From assembly GCA_963838845.1 (NCBI GenBank), contig CAWISR010000001.1:45551-109550 (forward strand): a DNA stretch of 64,000 bases, in the 5' to 3' direction. Below, piece after piece: positions 8,690-16,297 of this stretch. Each line of letters starts with the position of its first letter. Within the stretch, counting starts at the first letter, position 1. Both the position numbers and the translations under genes were made by a program. Under the pieces are notes generated by a model. That model ran no database searches and had not been told where the DNA came from. It worked only from the letters and a program-made list of their open reading frames with translations. Source of the DNA: CAVRXQ01 sp963838845 (lineage in GTDB: Bacteria; Actinomycetota; Acidimicrobiia; Acidimicrobiales; Bog-793).

Positions 8690-9391
8690 TCAGGTGGCCA
8701 AAAGCCCCGCTGTCGTCGCGGCTTCGACAATGGCGTCGATCGGATTCGTGGACGCGACGACTGCCCACGTCGCGCCCGCCGCGGACAAGGTTTGCAAGAG
8801 CCGGGTCGCTCCCGAAAGCCGTTTCGGGAGCGGTCCCGACCACGAGACGGCCCCTTTGTTCACCTCGGCCGCGACCGCCTCGGCCGCGACGTCGAAGAGA
8901 TTGAGGGTCGCGCCGGTCCGGCGGGCGATGGCGTTCGTCGGCGGCCCACCGGCCCCGACCCAGACTTCGATCCCCTCGGCGAGTAAGGCCGTCGCCACCC
9001 GCTCGAGCGCGGCGCGCCGGCGCGGGGCCGAGGCGAACTCGAGGCCATAGGCGAGGTTCTCCTCAGCACTCAAGCTGTCTCCAGTCCCGAGTGCGGCGAC
9101 GACCCGCCCAGCGCTCAGCGCGGCGAGGGTGCGGAACTCGCCGATGAGGACCTCGTCCGCGACGAGACCGATGCGGGCGACGAGGGTGCCGAGGCGGAGC
9201 GTTGTGGTCTCGGCACTGAGCCTGCCGAGGAGTGGGAATGGCTCGATCGCCGGTTTTCCGGGTGCACCCATCGGCCACAGGTGGTCGTAGCAAAAGGCGC
9301 CGTGCAGGCCCTTTTCCTCTGCCTCCTTCGCGACGGCGAGCGACCGCTCGACGCTGCTGTCAAAGGTCGGCAGCACGACGCCGATGCGCAA
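8690..9391 (-). CDS. LLM-class (luciferase-like) flavin/F420-dependent oxidoreductase, short form
   Basis: A 233-residue bacterial-luciferase-like TIM-barrel protein: LRIGVVLPTFDSS at the start, GAFCYDHLWP near residue 31, TTLRLGTLVARIG near 63, and AGRVVAALGTGDS near 94. I place the start at TTG 9391, which begins exactly at the conserved first strand and follows an AAGGGC run; the frame is open further upstream, but that sequence has no family resemblance. It is shorter than typical LLM proteins (about 300 residues or more) because the C-terminal half is compact. It begins 17 bases after the SRPBCC stop and is the last gene of the leftward cluster. Cofactor (FMN or F420) and substrate are unknown. 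Confidence 0.78.
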   Translation of the reverse strand: MRIGVVLPTFDSSVERSLAVAKEAEEKGLHGAFCYDHLWPMGAPGKPAIEPFPLLGRLSAETTTLRLGTLVARIGLVADEVLIGEFRTLAALSAGRVVAALGTGDSLSAEENLAYGLEFASAPRRRAALERVATALLAEGIEVWVGAGGPPTNAIARRTGATLNLFDVAAEAVAAEVNKGAVSWSGPLPKRLSGATRLLQTLSAAGATWAVVASTNPIDAIVEAATTAGLLAT

Positions 9392-9408
9392 CTCCGTCGC
9401 GCCCTTCG

Positions 9409-9849
9409 TCAGCGGCTGGACTCGACGCGGATCTTCAGGTCGCGTACCGCAGCGTGCAGGATGTTCGCTTCGACTCGGCGCTTCACGAACCCCGGGATCG
9501 GCACTCGTAGCTCGACGGAGAGCTCGTAGCGCACCTCGGTCGTGCCGTCGCCCGTCGGGCGGAACTCGTAGCTTCCGTCGAGCCGGCTCGTGAGATCGCC
9601 ATCTTGCTGGGTCCACGAAACGACGTTCGGGGCTTCTGAGTAGTCGTAGGCGAGCACGTAGCTCGTGCTGCGCCCGAACGCGCCGGCGCGGAAGCTGACG
9701 ACGGTGCCCCGACCCTGATCGTCGCGTTCGAGGACGTGCACCTCCTTCACGTCTGCAACCCACTCCGGATAGCGCTCGAACTCGGTGACGACCGCAAAGC
9801 ACCGTTCCGGTGTGGCGGCGATCGTCATCCGCTGCGCGGTGCTCTCCAC
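9409..9849 (-). CDS. SRPBCC family protein (polyketide cyclase/dehydrase-like)
   Basis: A 146-residue START/Bet v1-like hydrophobic-pocket protein: MTIAATPERCFAVVTEFERYPEWVADVKEVHVLERD near the start, SYEFRPTGDGTTEVRYELSVE in the middle, and a C-terminal helix FVKRRVEANILHAAVRDLK. The GTG at 9849 is chosen because AAAGGAG lies six bases before it; the frame extends to an ATG at 9927, but those extra residues look non-coding and overlap the upstream glycosyltransferase gene. The ligand is unknown. In actinomycetes similar proteins often sit beside lipid or glycolipid genes, and here the neighbour is a GT4 mannosyltransferase-like gene. Confidence 0.8.
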   Translation of the reverse strand: MESTAQRMTIAATPERCFAVVTEFERYPEWVADVKEVHVLERDDQGRGTVVSFRAGAFGRSTSYVLAYDYSEAPNVVSWTQQDGDLTSRLDGSYEFRPTGDGTTEVRYELSVELRVPIPGFVKRRVEANILHAAVRDLKIRVESSR

Positions 9850-9923
9850 CGGCGACTCCTTTCGAGCGGTGCGAGCCGATCCCCCACCCGCCGCACCTAG
9901 GAGAATGTATGTAGCAGGGAAAA

Positions 9924-11069
9924 TCATCCGCCGCGTGCCTGGCCCGTCTCGGCGCTCTCCAGGGCGTCGTCGAGCCGGCGGGCGAGGTCGTCGTAGTCGA
10001 ATTCCGCGACCGCCCGATCACGACCCGCCGCGCCCATTTCCTTGCGAAGCCGCGGGTCATCGAGCAGGCGCGTGAGCGCGGCGCGGGCGACGACGACGTC
10101 CGCCGGCCGATCCACAACGATGCCGGTCACCTGGTCGACAACGGCCTCGTCTGAGCCGCCGCTCCGCCCAGCGACCTGGGGCACGGCGGCTGCGGCCGCC
10201 TCGAGGAAGACAATGCCGAATCCCTCCTGTTCGAGGCCACCCCAGCGGGGCCGACACAGCATCGCCGCGACGTCGGCCGAGCCGACGAGGAGCGGGAGGT
10301 CGCCGCCTCCGACCCGGCCCAGCAGGCGCACCGGGGCGCGGCGATGGCGAATGAGCCGTTCGAGTCGCTGCGCATCTCGGCCGGCTCCGGCGATCACCAC
10401 CGCGAGATCGGGCCGCGCCTCACCGAGATCGGCTGCGGCCTCGATGAGGACGTCGAAGCCTTTTCGCGGCACGAGACGGCTGACACCGACGACCACGCGA
10501 CCGTTTGTCGGAAGCCCGAAGCGCGACCTCGCGGCAGCGATCGTAGCGACGTCGAGCGGACGGAACCGCTGCGAGTCGACGCCTGGTGGGACGATCACCG
10601 TCTCCGGCATCGCCCCGCCGGCGAGGCGACGCGCCTCTCGCGCCGGGTAGTTGCCGGCCGCGACGACGAGGTTCGCGCCGACGAGCACCCGGCGGAGAAG
10701 CTTCGACGCGACGGGAAGACGCGCCGGGACTGTGATCTCCGAACCGTGGACGATCACCCCGTACCGCATCCCCAATGCCGGGCCGAGGTGGCCGATCGGC
10801 AGGGCGGGATCGAAAAGCAAGAAGTCAGCGCCGACCTCGTCGGCGAAGGCACGCACGGCAGACGCGATACGCCGCGTCGGCAGCAACGTCGAGGCGCGGG
10901 CGCGGCGGATGCGGAGCGGAAACGTCGCGTCCAAGGGTTCCGCGTCCCGTTGTGCGCGGGTGAAGACCGTGTGCCGTTCGGGAGGCAGCCGCTTCCACAG
11001 TTCGAAGAGGTAGGACTGGATTCCGCCGATCTTCGGAGGGAAATCGTTCGTGACGAGAAGAGTTGTCAC
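9924..11069 (-). CDS. GT4 family glycosyltransferase, PimB-like
   Basis: A 381-residue GT-B fold glycosyltransferase. The N-terminal domain begins TTLLVTNDFPPKIGGIQSYLFELWKRL with the glycine-rich acceptor loop. The C-terminal domain has GVSRLVPRKGFDVLIEA (nucleotide-sugar region) and the EX7E-type QEGFGIVFLEAAA. HGSEI near residue 110 is a family landmark. Overall it resembles the actinobacterial phosphatidylinositol mannosyltransferase PimB (GDP-mannose donor), so a role in PIM/lipoglycan synthesis at the inner face of the membrane is plausible but inferred. The start is GTG 11069, 30 bases after the small Cys-rich gene. It is co-directional with the upstream cluster. Confidence 0.82.
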   Translation of the reverse strand: MTTLLVTNDFPPKIGGIQSYLFELWKRLPPERHTVFTRAQRDAEPLDATFPLRIRRARASTLLPTRRIASAVRAFADEVGADFLLFDPALPIGHLGPALGMRYGVIVHGSEITVPARLPVASKLLRRVLVGANLVVAAGNYPAREARRLAGGAMPETVIVPPGVDSQRFRPLDVATIAAARSRFGLPTNGRVVVGVSRLVPRKGFDVLIEAAADLGEARPDLAVVIAGAGRDAQRLERLIRHRRAPVRLLGRVGGGDLPLLVGSADVAAMLCRPRWGGLEQEGFGIVFLEAAAAAVPQVAGRSGGSDEAVVDQVTGIVVDRPADVVVARAALTRLLDDPRLRKEMGAAGRDRAVAEFDYDDLARRLDDALESAETGQARGG

Positions 11070-11099
11070 GCTCGATCGCGCGCGGCGCGCGCGGTCTCC

Positions 11100-11303
11100 T
11101 CAGCTGACGCGCTTTTCGTGACGGAGTGCGGGAACGAGCCCAGCCTGTTCGAGCAACCGCATCGCACGCGCTTCGGCGGCGTCGATGACGATCGCGTCAT
11201 CAGGATCGCGGCTGAGCAGGAAGCTGACCACACAGTCGTCACAAGTCGGCGTGGACTGGTGGACGCAACTCCCACAATCGATCCTGAGCCCGTCGTCCGC
11301 CAC
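11100..11303 (-). CDS. Small conserved four-cysteine protein
   Basis: A 67-residue protein with a compact metal-ligand pattern IDCGSCVHQSTPTCDDCVVSFL (C-x2-C-x6-C-x2-C), followed by a helix DAAEARAMRLLEQAGL. The pattern suggests a structural zinc or a small Fe-S site. The start is taken as GTG 11303 because AGGAGG lies four bases upstream; an in-frame ATG at 11333 would add ten residues. I recognise it as a type of small actinobacterial conserved protein but cannot assign a function. It lies between rdgB and the GT4 gene. Confidence 0.7.
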   Translation of the reverse strand: MADDGLRIDCGSCVHQSTPTCDDCVVSFLLSRDPDDAIVIDAAEARAMRLLEQAGLVPALRHEKRVS

Positions 11304-11433
11304 TTCGCCTCCTTCCACACTTGCTGCCGACACCCGTCGCGCACCATGATGCCCAACGGGTGTATCAGCGACCCCCTGCGCTTACGTCTTTCCTGTTCAA
11401 ACGGTAAAACGACGAGAACATCCTGTCCTTGGT

Positions 11434-12045
11434 TCATCGCGCGTTTTCCAGCTTGTTTGCAAGTGCGCGTAACGCGCGGCCGCGGTGCGAGAGCACGTGC
11501 TTCTCGTCCGAATCGAATTCGGCGAGCGTGCGACCGTCATCCCCCTGCGGCACGAATACGGGGTCGTAGCCGAATCCACCGGCACCGCGCGGACTCGTGG
11601 CGATCTCGCCGTCGAGGACCCCTTCCGCTGCGATCTCGCTCCCGTCGGTCAACGCGGCAACCGCCACCGTCCGAAAGCGCGCCGACCGATTCGTCACGCC
11701 GTCGAGGTCCTGGAGCAACTGCGCGATGTTGTCGGCGGCGATCGCCGCCGGACCGGCGTACCGAGCGGTGAAGACGCCGGGCTTCCCACCGAGCGCGACG
11801 ACCTCCAACCCGGTGTCGTCAGCGATCGCCGCGATGCCTGTGGCATCGCGTGCCTCGCGCGCCTTTAAGGAGGCGTTCTCCTCGAGAGTCGAACCGACCT
11901 CGAGCGTCGGCGGAAGATCCGCTGGCCGCTCGTGTAGCTGAACGTCATCGGGCAATACCGCCGCGAGGATCTCAATCATCTCCTTCGCCTTCTCGCGATT
12001 CGCCGAAGCAACCACGAAGACTCGTTCAGGCAGCGAAAAGCTCAC
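11434..12045 (-). CDS. rdgB: RdgB/HAM1 non-canonical purine NTP pyrophosphatase
   Basis: Hydrolyses XTP, ITP and dITP to monophosphates, cleaning the nucleotide pool. 203 residues, of which the first strand is VFVVASANREKAKEMIEIL (the family T/ASxNxxK motif). It also has ENASLKAREARDATGIAAIADDTGLEVVALGGKPGVFTARYAG and the C-terminal GFGYDPVFVPQG..RTLAEF. The length is normal. Its ATG overlaps the rph stop (ATGA), which indicates translational coupling. The rph-rdgB pair is conserved in actinomycetes (Rv1340-Rv1341). Confidence 0.95.
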   Translation of the reverse strand: MSFSLPERVFVVASANREKAKEMIEILAAVLPDDVQLHERPADLPPTLEVGSTLEENASLKAREARDATGIAAIADDTGLEVVALGGKPGVFTARYAGPAAIAADNIAQLLQDLDGVTNRSARFRTVAVAALTDGSEIAAEGVLDGEIATSPRGAGGFGYDPVFVPQGDDGRTLAEFDSDEKHVLSHRGRALRALANKLENAR

Positions 12046-12794
12046 GTGGTCGATCGCCGCGACTTCGCCGCAGCAATCGACATGCGCTGCGCGCCCGCGA
12101 GGCGAGTGATCCCTGCCGCCGCAACATCCACAAGACGGTCGAGCTCGTCTCGAGAGAAGGGGGCACGCTCCGCGGTTCCCTGAATCTCGACGAAGCGACC
12201 CCTTCCGGTCATGACGACGTTCATGTCGACCTCGGCGCGCGCGTCTTCTTCGTAGTCGAGGTCGAGCAGCAACTCGCCGTCGACGATGCCAACCGAAACC
12301 GCGGCGACCGAATCGCGAAACGGCAGCAGTTCGAGCTCGTGGCGTTCGACCAGGGTCTTACAGGCATCGTGCAGCGCGACGTACGCGCCGGTGATCGCCG
12401 CGGTCCTCGTCCCACCGTCGGCCTGCAGCACGTCACAGTCGAGGATCACCTGGCGCTCACCCAGGGCTTCGAGGTCGCAGATCGATCGCAGCGATCGCCC
12501 GATGAGCCGTTGGATCTCCTGAGTTCGGCCGCTTTGTCGCCCTTTCACCGCCTCACGCGAGACCCGTTCGGAGGACGACCCCGGCAACAGCGAATACTCC
12601 GCCGTGACCCACCCCCTCCCCGTTCCTGCCAGCCAGCGTGGAACCTCGCGGTCGATCGACGCCGTGCACAACACCTTTGTCCGGCCCATCGAGATGAGCA
12701 CCGAACCCGCCGCGAACTCGGTGAAGTCGCGGACGATCTCGTACGGACGGAGTTCCTCAGGGGCCCGGCCGCCGCCGCGTTTCGATTCAGCCAC
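12042..12794 (-). CDS. rph: Ribonuclease PH
   Basis: Phosphate-dependent 3'-5' exoribonuclease that trims tRNA 3' ends; a hexamer of RNase PH folds. 250 residues from GTG 12794, chosen because GGGGGAG lies seven bases upstream and RPYEIVRDFTEFAAGSVLISMG is at the right place; the longer open frame upstream overlaps murI and is not coding-like. Motifs: GRGWVTAEYSLLPGSS, RQSGRTQEIQRLIGRSLR (phosphate-binding Arg), and CDVLQADGGTRTAAITGAYVAL. Its start overlaps the end of murI by eight bases. Confidence 0.95.
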   Translation of the reverse strand: MAESKRGGGRAPEELRPYEIVRDFTEFAAGSVLISMGRTKVLCTASIDREVPRWLAGTGRGWVTAEYSLLPGSSSERVSREAVKGRQSGRTQEIQRLIGRSLRSICDLEALGERQVILDCDVLQADGGTRTAAITGAYVALHDACKTLVERHELELLPFRDSVAAVSVGIVDGELLLDLDYEEDARAEVDMNVVMTGRGRFVEIQGTAERAPFSRDELDRLVDVAAAGITRLAGAQRMSIAAAKSRRSTT

Positions 12795-13665
12795 GTGTCC
12801 GCTCCCCCGTTCCGGACGGCGCGTGGTCCGGCTCCCCACGGACGTCGCGCTCAGCGAACCCGATGGCGAAGTCGACGTATTCGGCGGCTTCGAGTTCGGG
12901 ACCGAGGAAACGACGACCCATCGCCACGAACCAGTCGAGATCGCCGGACGACGCGAAGCGGTGCCGTCCTTTGCCGGAGCTCCGACGGCCAGCACCCATC
13001 GACTCGAGAAGGCGACGCACCTCGAAGGCGGTCTCCTCTGCCGAGGAAACAAGGACGACGTCGGGACCGATGATGTCGCTGATCGTGCGCGCGAGGAACG
13101 GATAGTGAGTACAACCGAGGAGCAGCGTGTCGACGCCCCGTTCCCGGATCGGCGCCAGGCGATCGTCGGCGAGCGCGCGCAGCTCGTCGTTGTCGGTCTC
13201 GCCGCGTTCGACGAATTCGACGAATCCCGGACAGGCGACCAACGTCAGCACGCTCGAAAGTCTGAGCGATGCCGCGGCGCGCTCGTACGCTCCCGACGAG
13301 ATCGTCGCTGTCGTCCCGATGACCCCGACGTGACCGTTCCGCGTCGCACTCGTCGCCGCCCGCAGTCCCGGTTCGATGACGCCGACGACGGGGACGTCGA
13401 AGCGGTAACGCAACAGCTCGAGCGCCGCAGAGGCCGCCGAATTGCACGCGACGACGAGCATCTTCACGCCGCAGTGTTCAACGAGATAGGTCGCGATCTC
13501 CTCGGCGAAGTTCCGGATCTCTTCGTGTGGACGCTGGCCATAGGGATACCGCGCCGAGTCTCCGGCGTAGACGAGCTCCTCGTTCGGGAGCAGATCGATC
13601 AGCGCCCGCACGACGGTGAGTCCCCCGAAGCCGCTGTCGAAGACGCCGATCGGACGATCATCCAT
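12787..13665 (-). CDS. murI: Glutamate racemase
   Basis: Interconverts L- and D-glutamate to supply D-Glu for peptidoglycan. 292 residues; IGVFDSGFGGLTVVRAL at the N-terminus, YAGDSARYPYGQR, the first catalytic Cys in VVACNSAASAAL near residue 72, and the second in LLGCTHYPFLA near 190. The C-terminal tail of about 40 residues after the conserved domain is somewhat longer than in E. coli and highly charged. It sits between cysM and rph, as in M. tuberculosis. Confidence 0.95.
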   Translation of the reverse strand: MDDRPIGVFDSGFGGLTVVRALIDLLPNEELVYAGDSARYPYGQRPHEEIRNFAEEIATYLVEHCGVKMLVVACNSAASAALELLRYRFDVPVVGVIEPGLRAATSATRNGHVGVIGTTATISSGAYERAAASLRLSSVLTLVACPGFVEFVERGETDNDELRALADDRLAPIRERGVDTLLLGCTHYPFLARTISDIIGPDVVLVSSAEETAFEVRRLLESMGAGRRSSGKGRHRFASSGDLDWFVAMGRRFLGPELEAAEYVDFAIGFAERDVRGEPDHAPSGTGERTRG

Positions 13666-13712
13666 GTGCCGAACAGGTTATTCGCCGCGATCGACACCGC
13701 TCGGCGAACGAT

Positions 13713-14657
13713 TCAGAAGTAGACGGTCTCCGCGACGCGCCGCACCGCTTCGTCAACCGAGCCCGTCCATACCTCGGACGACAGATACTTCCATCCTCCA
13801 TCGGGCGAAAGCACGACGATCATCCCCGAAGCGATGCGATCCGCGCATCTCGCCGCGCCCGCGAGCGCGGCGCCTGTCGAGAGGCCGGCGAAGATCCCGC
13901 GCTCGGCGAGCCGACGCGTCCAGACGACGGAGTCGCGGGGGCCGATCACCGTCTTGCGATCGAGCAGCTTTTCTCCACCCAAGTCGTTGAAGATCGGTGG
14001 GATGAAGCCGTCGTCGAGGCTGCGAAGCCCGTCGACGCTCTCGCCGACCGGTGGTTCGACGGCCCACACTTGGACATCCGGGTTCCGCTCTTTCAGGTAT
14101 CGACCGACGCCGAGCAACGTGCCGCTCGTGCCGAAACCGGCGACGAAATGCGTCACTTCGGGGAGGTCACGCGAGATCTCCGGTCCGGTCGTCTCGTAGT
14201 GCGCGCGGGGATTCGCCGGATTCCCGTATTGATAGAGCATCACCCATTCGGGATGCTGCGCGGCAAGTGTCTGTGCGAGCCGCACGGCGCCGTTCGAACC
14301 CTCGCTTCCCGGCGAAGAAATGATCTCGGCCCCGAAGGCTTTGAGAAGCTGTCGTCGCTCGAGCGACACATTGTCCGGGAGCACGACCTTCAGCGGATAC
14401 CCCTTCAGCCGGCTCACAAGCGCGAGCCCGATCCCCGTGTTGCCAGACGACGGCTCGAGAAGCGTCTGGCCCGGTTGGAGTACTTCACGCGCTTCCGCGT
14501 CTTCGATGAGATAGCGCGCGACGCGGTCTTTCACCGATCCACCGGGGTTGAGACCTTCCAGCTTGACGAAGATGCGCGCCGCGGGATTCGGGCTGAGTTC
14601 CGAAACCTCGACGATCGGCGTATTGCCGATCAGGTCGAGGACGCTGCGAGCGACCAT
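13713..14657 (-). CDS. cysM: CysM-type cysteine synthase (O-phosphoserine:thiocarboxylated CysO sulfhydrylase)
   Basis: PLP enzyme of the beta family. 314 residues; NPGGSVKDRVARY holds the PLP lysine near residue 44, PSSGNTGIGLALV is the substrate loop, and FVAGFGTSGTLLGVGRYL the phosphate-binding loop. The region GESVDGLRSLDDGFIPP carries an Arg equivalent to Arg220 of M. tuberculosis CysM (ALRNMDEGF), which recognises the O-phosphoserine phosphate. With cysO and mec immediately upstream, the enzyme most likely makes CysO-cysteine from O-phosphoserine and CysO-thiocarboxylate rather than free cysteine from O-acetylserine and sulfide. The gap from cysO is 17 bases. Confidence 0.92.
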   Translation of the reverse strand: MVARSVLDLIGNTPIVEVSELSPNPAARIFVKLEGLNPGGSVKDRVARYLIEDAEAREVLQPGQTLLEPSSGNTGIGLALVSRLKGYPLKVVLPDNVSLERRQLLKAFGAEIISSPGSEGSNGAVRLAQTLAAQHPEWVMLYQYGNPANPRAHYETTGPEISRDLPEVTHFVAGFGTSGTLLGVGRYLKERNPDVQVWAVEPPVGESVDGLRSLDDGFIPPIFNDLGGEKLLDRKTVIGPRDSVVWTRRLAERGIFAGLSTGAALAGAARCADRIASGMIVVLSPDGGWKYLSSEVWTGSVDEAVRRVAETVYF

Positions 14658-14674
14658 CGCCGCGACCGCGTGGG

Positions 14675-14956
14675 TTACGCGGATCCGCCGGCGACGGCGG
14701 GGAGAATCGAGACGACGTCGCTCGGCGCAACTTTCGTGTCGAGCCGCTCGAGATAGCGGACGTCGTCGTCGTTGACATAGACGTTGACGAAACGATGGAG
14801 GCTTCCGTTGTCCGAGAGGACCTGCGGCGCGAGCGCCGGGTACTGCTTCACGAGTGCGTCCAGAACCTCGCCGACCGTCGCACCATGGGCGGACACCCGG
14901 GCGTTGCCTCCGGCGGCGCTGCGCAACAGCGTCGGAATTCGAACTTCGACGGACAC
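14675..14956 (-). CDS. cysO: CysO-type ubiquitin-like sulfur carrier protein with a Gly-Gly-Ser-Ala C-terminus
   Basis: A 93-residue MoaD/ThiS-fold protein that carries sulfur as a C-terminal thiocarboxylate for cysteine synthesis. VEVRIPTLLRSAAGG at the start, LHRFVNVYVNDDDVRYLERLDT in the middle and VSILPAVAGG near the end match M. tuberculosis CysO. Unlike that protein, which ends in Gly-Gly, the frame here continues Ser-Ala before the stop (TCC GCG TAA). The C-terminus must therefore be trimmed to expose Gly-Gly before activation, or the pathway differs. GTG start at 14956 with GGAGGAG seven bases upstream. Adjacent genes are mec and cysM. Confidence 0.9.
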   Translation of the reverse strand: MSVEVRIPTLLRSAAGGNARVSAHGATVGEVLDALVKQYPALAPQVLSDNGSLHRFVNVYVNDDDVRYLERLDTKVAPSDVVSILPAVAGGSA

Positions 14957-14989
14957 CGGTCGCTCCTCCGCATCGAACCTGTCAAAAGT

Positions 14990-15004
14990 TGACCGAATAG
15001 GTCA
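14990..15004. promoter_or_regulatory. Palindrome TGACC-N5-GGTCA in the mec-cysO gap
   Basis: A perfect 5+5 inverted repeat with a 5-base spacer (TGACCGAATAGGTCA) in the 95-base gap before cysO. Directly beside it on the leftward strand is an AT-rich TAGAAT that could act as a -10 element. The geometry suits a dimeric repressor operator controlling an internal promoter for cysO-cysM. The regulator is not identifiable from the sequence. Confidence 0.4.
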
Positions 15005-15051
15005 TATTCTACCGACCACTTCCGAAGGCCGATCGGGCGAGGTCGGCGACC

Positions 15052-15504
15052 TCAGTCGGCGAGGATCTCGAGGTTGTCCTCGAAGATCGCCCCCTCGGCG
15101 ACCTGATACGACCGGAGTGTCGGCGTCTCCCCTCGCAGCGACACGATGACGTAGAACCATCCCGGATCCGGTGCTTCGGCGACGTCAGTCGGCGACGGGA
15201 AGGCGTCGGTGTGGGTGTGGGAATGGAAGACGCCGACGATCGAACGGCCGTCCGCTTCGGCGTTCCGGTCCGCACGGAGCTGATCCGTCGGATCGACGAC
15301 ATAGCGGCGAGCTGACGCGGCCGCGTTGCGCGTCGGATACCAGCGATCGATCGCCTCTCGTTCGCTCACCGCCGCGAGCAGACCGCACGCCTCCTCGGGA
15401 TACCCGGTCAGACAGTGAACGATGATGCCCTTCACCACCCGCGCCTCGATCGCGACGCGTCGGCGCTGCGAGTCTTCGATATTGGTTCCGCCGGCGGCCG
15501 TCAC
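15052..15504 (-). CDS. mec: Mec+-type JAMM metalloprotease (CysO-cysteine hydrolase)
   Basis: Zn2+ isopeptidase of the JAB1/MPN family that releases cysteine from the CysO-cysteine adduct. 150 residues; YPEEACGLLAA has the glutamate near residue 37, and FHSHTHTDAFPSPTDVAEA is the HxH-x7-S-x2-D zinc motif near 94-107. The start is set at GTG 15504 by comparison with M. tuberculosis Mec length; no strong Shine-Dalgarno sequence is seen and GTG codons near residues 23-24 are alternatives. It is the first gene of the leftward mec-cysO-cysM-murI-rph-rdgB series and is divergent from smpB, with only 27 bases between the starts. Confidence 0.9.
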   Translation of the reverse strand: MTAAGGTNIEDSQRRRVAIEARVVKGIIVHCLTGYPEEACGLLAAVSEREAIDRWYPTRNAAASARRYVVDPTDQLRADRNAEADGRSIVGVFHSHTHTDAFPSPTDVAEAPDPGWFYVIVSLRGETPTLRSYQVAEGAIFEDNLEILAD

Positions 15505-15531
15505 AGTCTGAGGAAGGTACCGTCTCGTGCC

Positions 15532-16056
15532 GTGCCGACGCGCCGAAGTTCGAAAGGCACAGCCACCAAAAGGGCCCACGCGGACGACGCGCCGCGCGCA
15601 GACGGATTCCGCCGCGTTGCGCAGAACCGGCGCGCCCGACACGAATACGACATCCTCGAGGTCTTCGAAGCCGGACTCGAGCTCAAAGGCGGGGAGGTGA
15701 AATCGCTTCGCTCCGGGCAGGTGAGCCTGCAAGACGCGTACGCCCGCGTCGAGGACGGTGAAGTCTGGCTCGTCGGGGCGCGCATCGCCCCTTATGAGTA
15801 TGCAAGCGGATTCGGTGCCGTCCCAGCCGATCGAGCGCGAAAACTCCTCCTCCACCGACGAGAGATCGATCAGCTGAAGGGACGGGTCGCCCAGCAGGCG
15901 CTCACTCTCGTTCCCTTGTCCATTTACTTCACTCACGGACGCGCAAAGGTCGAGCTCGCGCTCGCCCGAGGACGGCGCCTCTACGACAAGCGGCGCGCGC
16001 TCGCAGAGCGCGACGCGGCGCGCGAAGCGGAGCGCGCGATGAAAGGCGGCTACTAG
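15532..16056 (+). CDS. smpB: SsrA-binding protein
   Basis: Binds tmRNA and positions it in stalled ribosomes for trans-translation. 174 residues from GTG 15532. The conserved core starts at VAQNRRARHEYDILEVFEAGLELKGGEVKSLR, followed by ARIAPYEYASGFGAV, RKLLLHRREIDQLKG and the C-terminal basic tail ARGRRLYDKRRALAERDAAREAERA. The N-terminal 35 residues are basic and unconserved. The start is uncertain, because GAGGAAGG lies 15 bases upstream and the frame is open further back; no ATG fits better. Its partner ssrA follows downstream. Confidence 0.94.
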   Translation: MPTRRSSKGTATKRAHADDAPRADGFRRVAQNRRARHEYDILEVFEAGLELKGGEVKSLRSGQVSLQDAYARVEDGEVWLVGARIAPYEYASGFGAVPADRARKLLLHRREIDQLKGRVAQQALTLVPLSIYFTHGRAKVELALARGRRLYDKRRALAERDAAREAERAMKGGY

Positions 16057-16071
16057 TGCGGTAACCGCAAA

Positions 16072-16104
16072 CGCTCGCCCAGGCGGGGCGAGCGAGCGGT
16101 TTTT
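16072..16104 (+). terminator. Intrinsic terminator after smpB
   Basis: A GC-rich hairpin CGCTCGCCC-AGGCG-GGGCGAGCG (with one base of slack) followed closely by AGCGG and a run of five T. It sits 16 bases after the smpB stop and separates smpB from the tmRNA gene. Confidence 0.8.
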
Positions 16105-16297
16105 CGCAATGCATTAGTTCGTAAGGAGCGACTCCCCGGTCGTTTCGGGGGCCGCGGCCGCCGGCAACCTGATGAGCTGCCCGTGAGCTGCGCTTTCGCA
16201 CCTTGGGTGCACTTCAGCGCCGGAGATGGCGCCCCCACCCAGCGGTACGATGAGGACGGACAACGCGCATGATGTGCGGAGCGTTGTCATTTGACAA

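Noticed and set aside
11066..11437. 123-codon leftward frame between rdgB and the GT4 gene
   Set aside because: The alternative frame with the four-Cys protein has a good ribosome-binding site and an ordered Cys pattern; this one does not.
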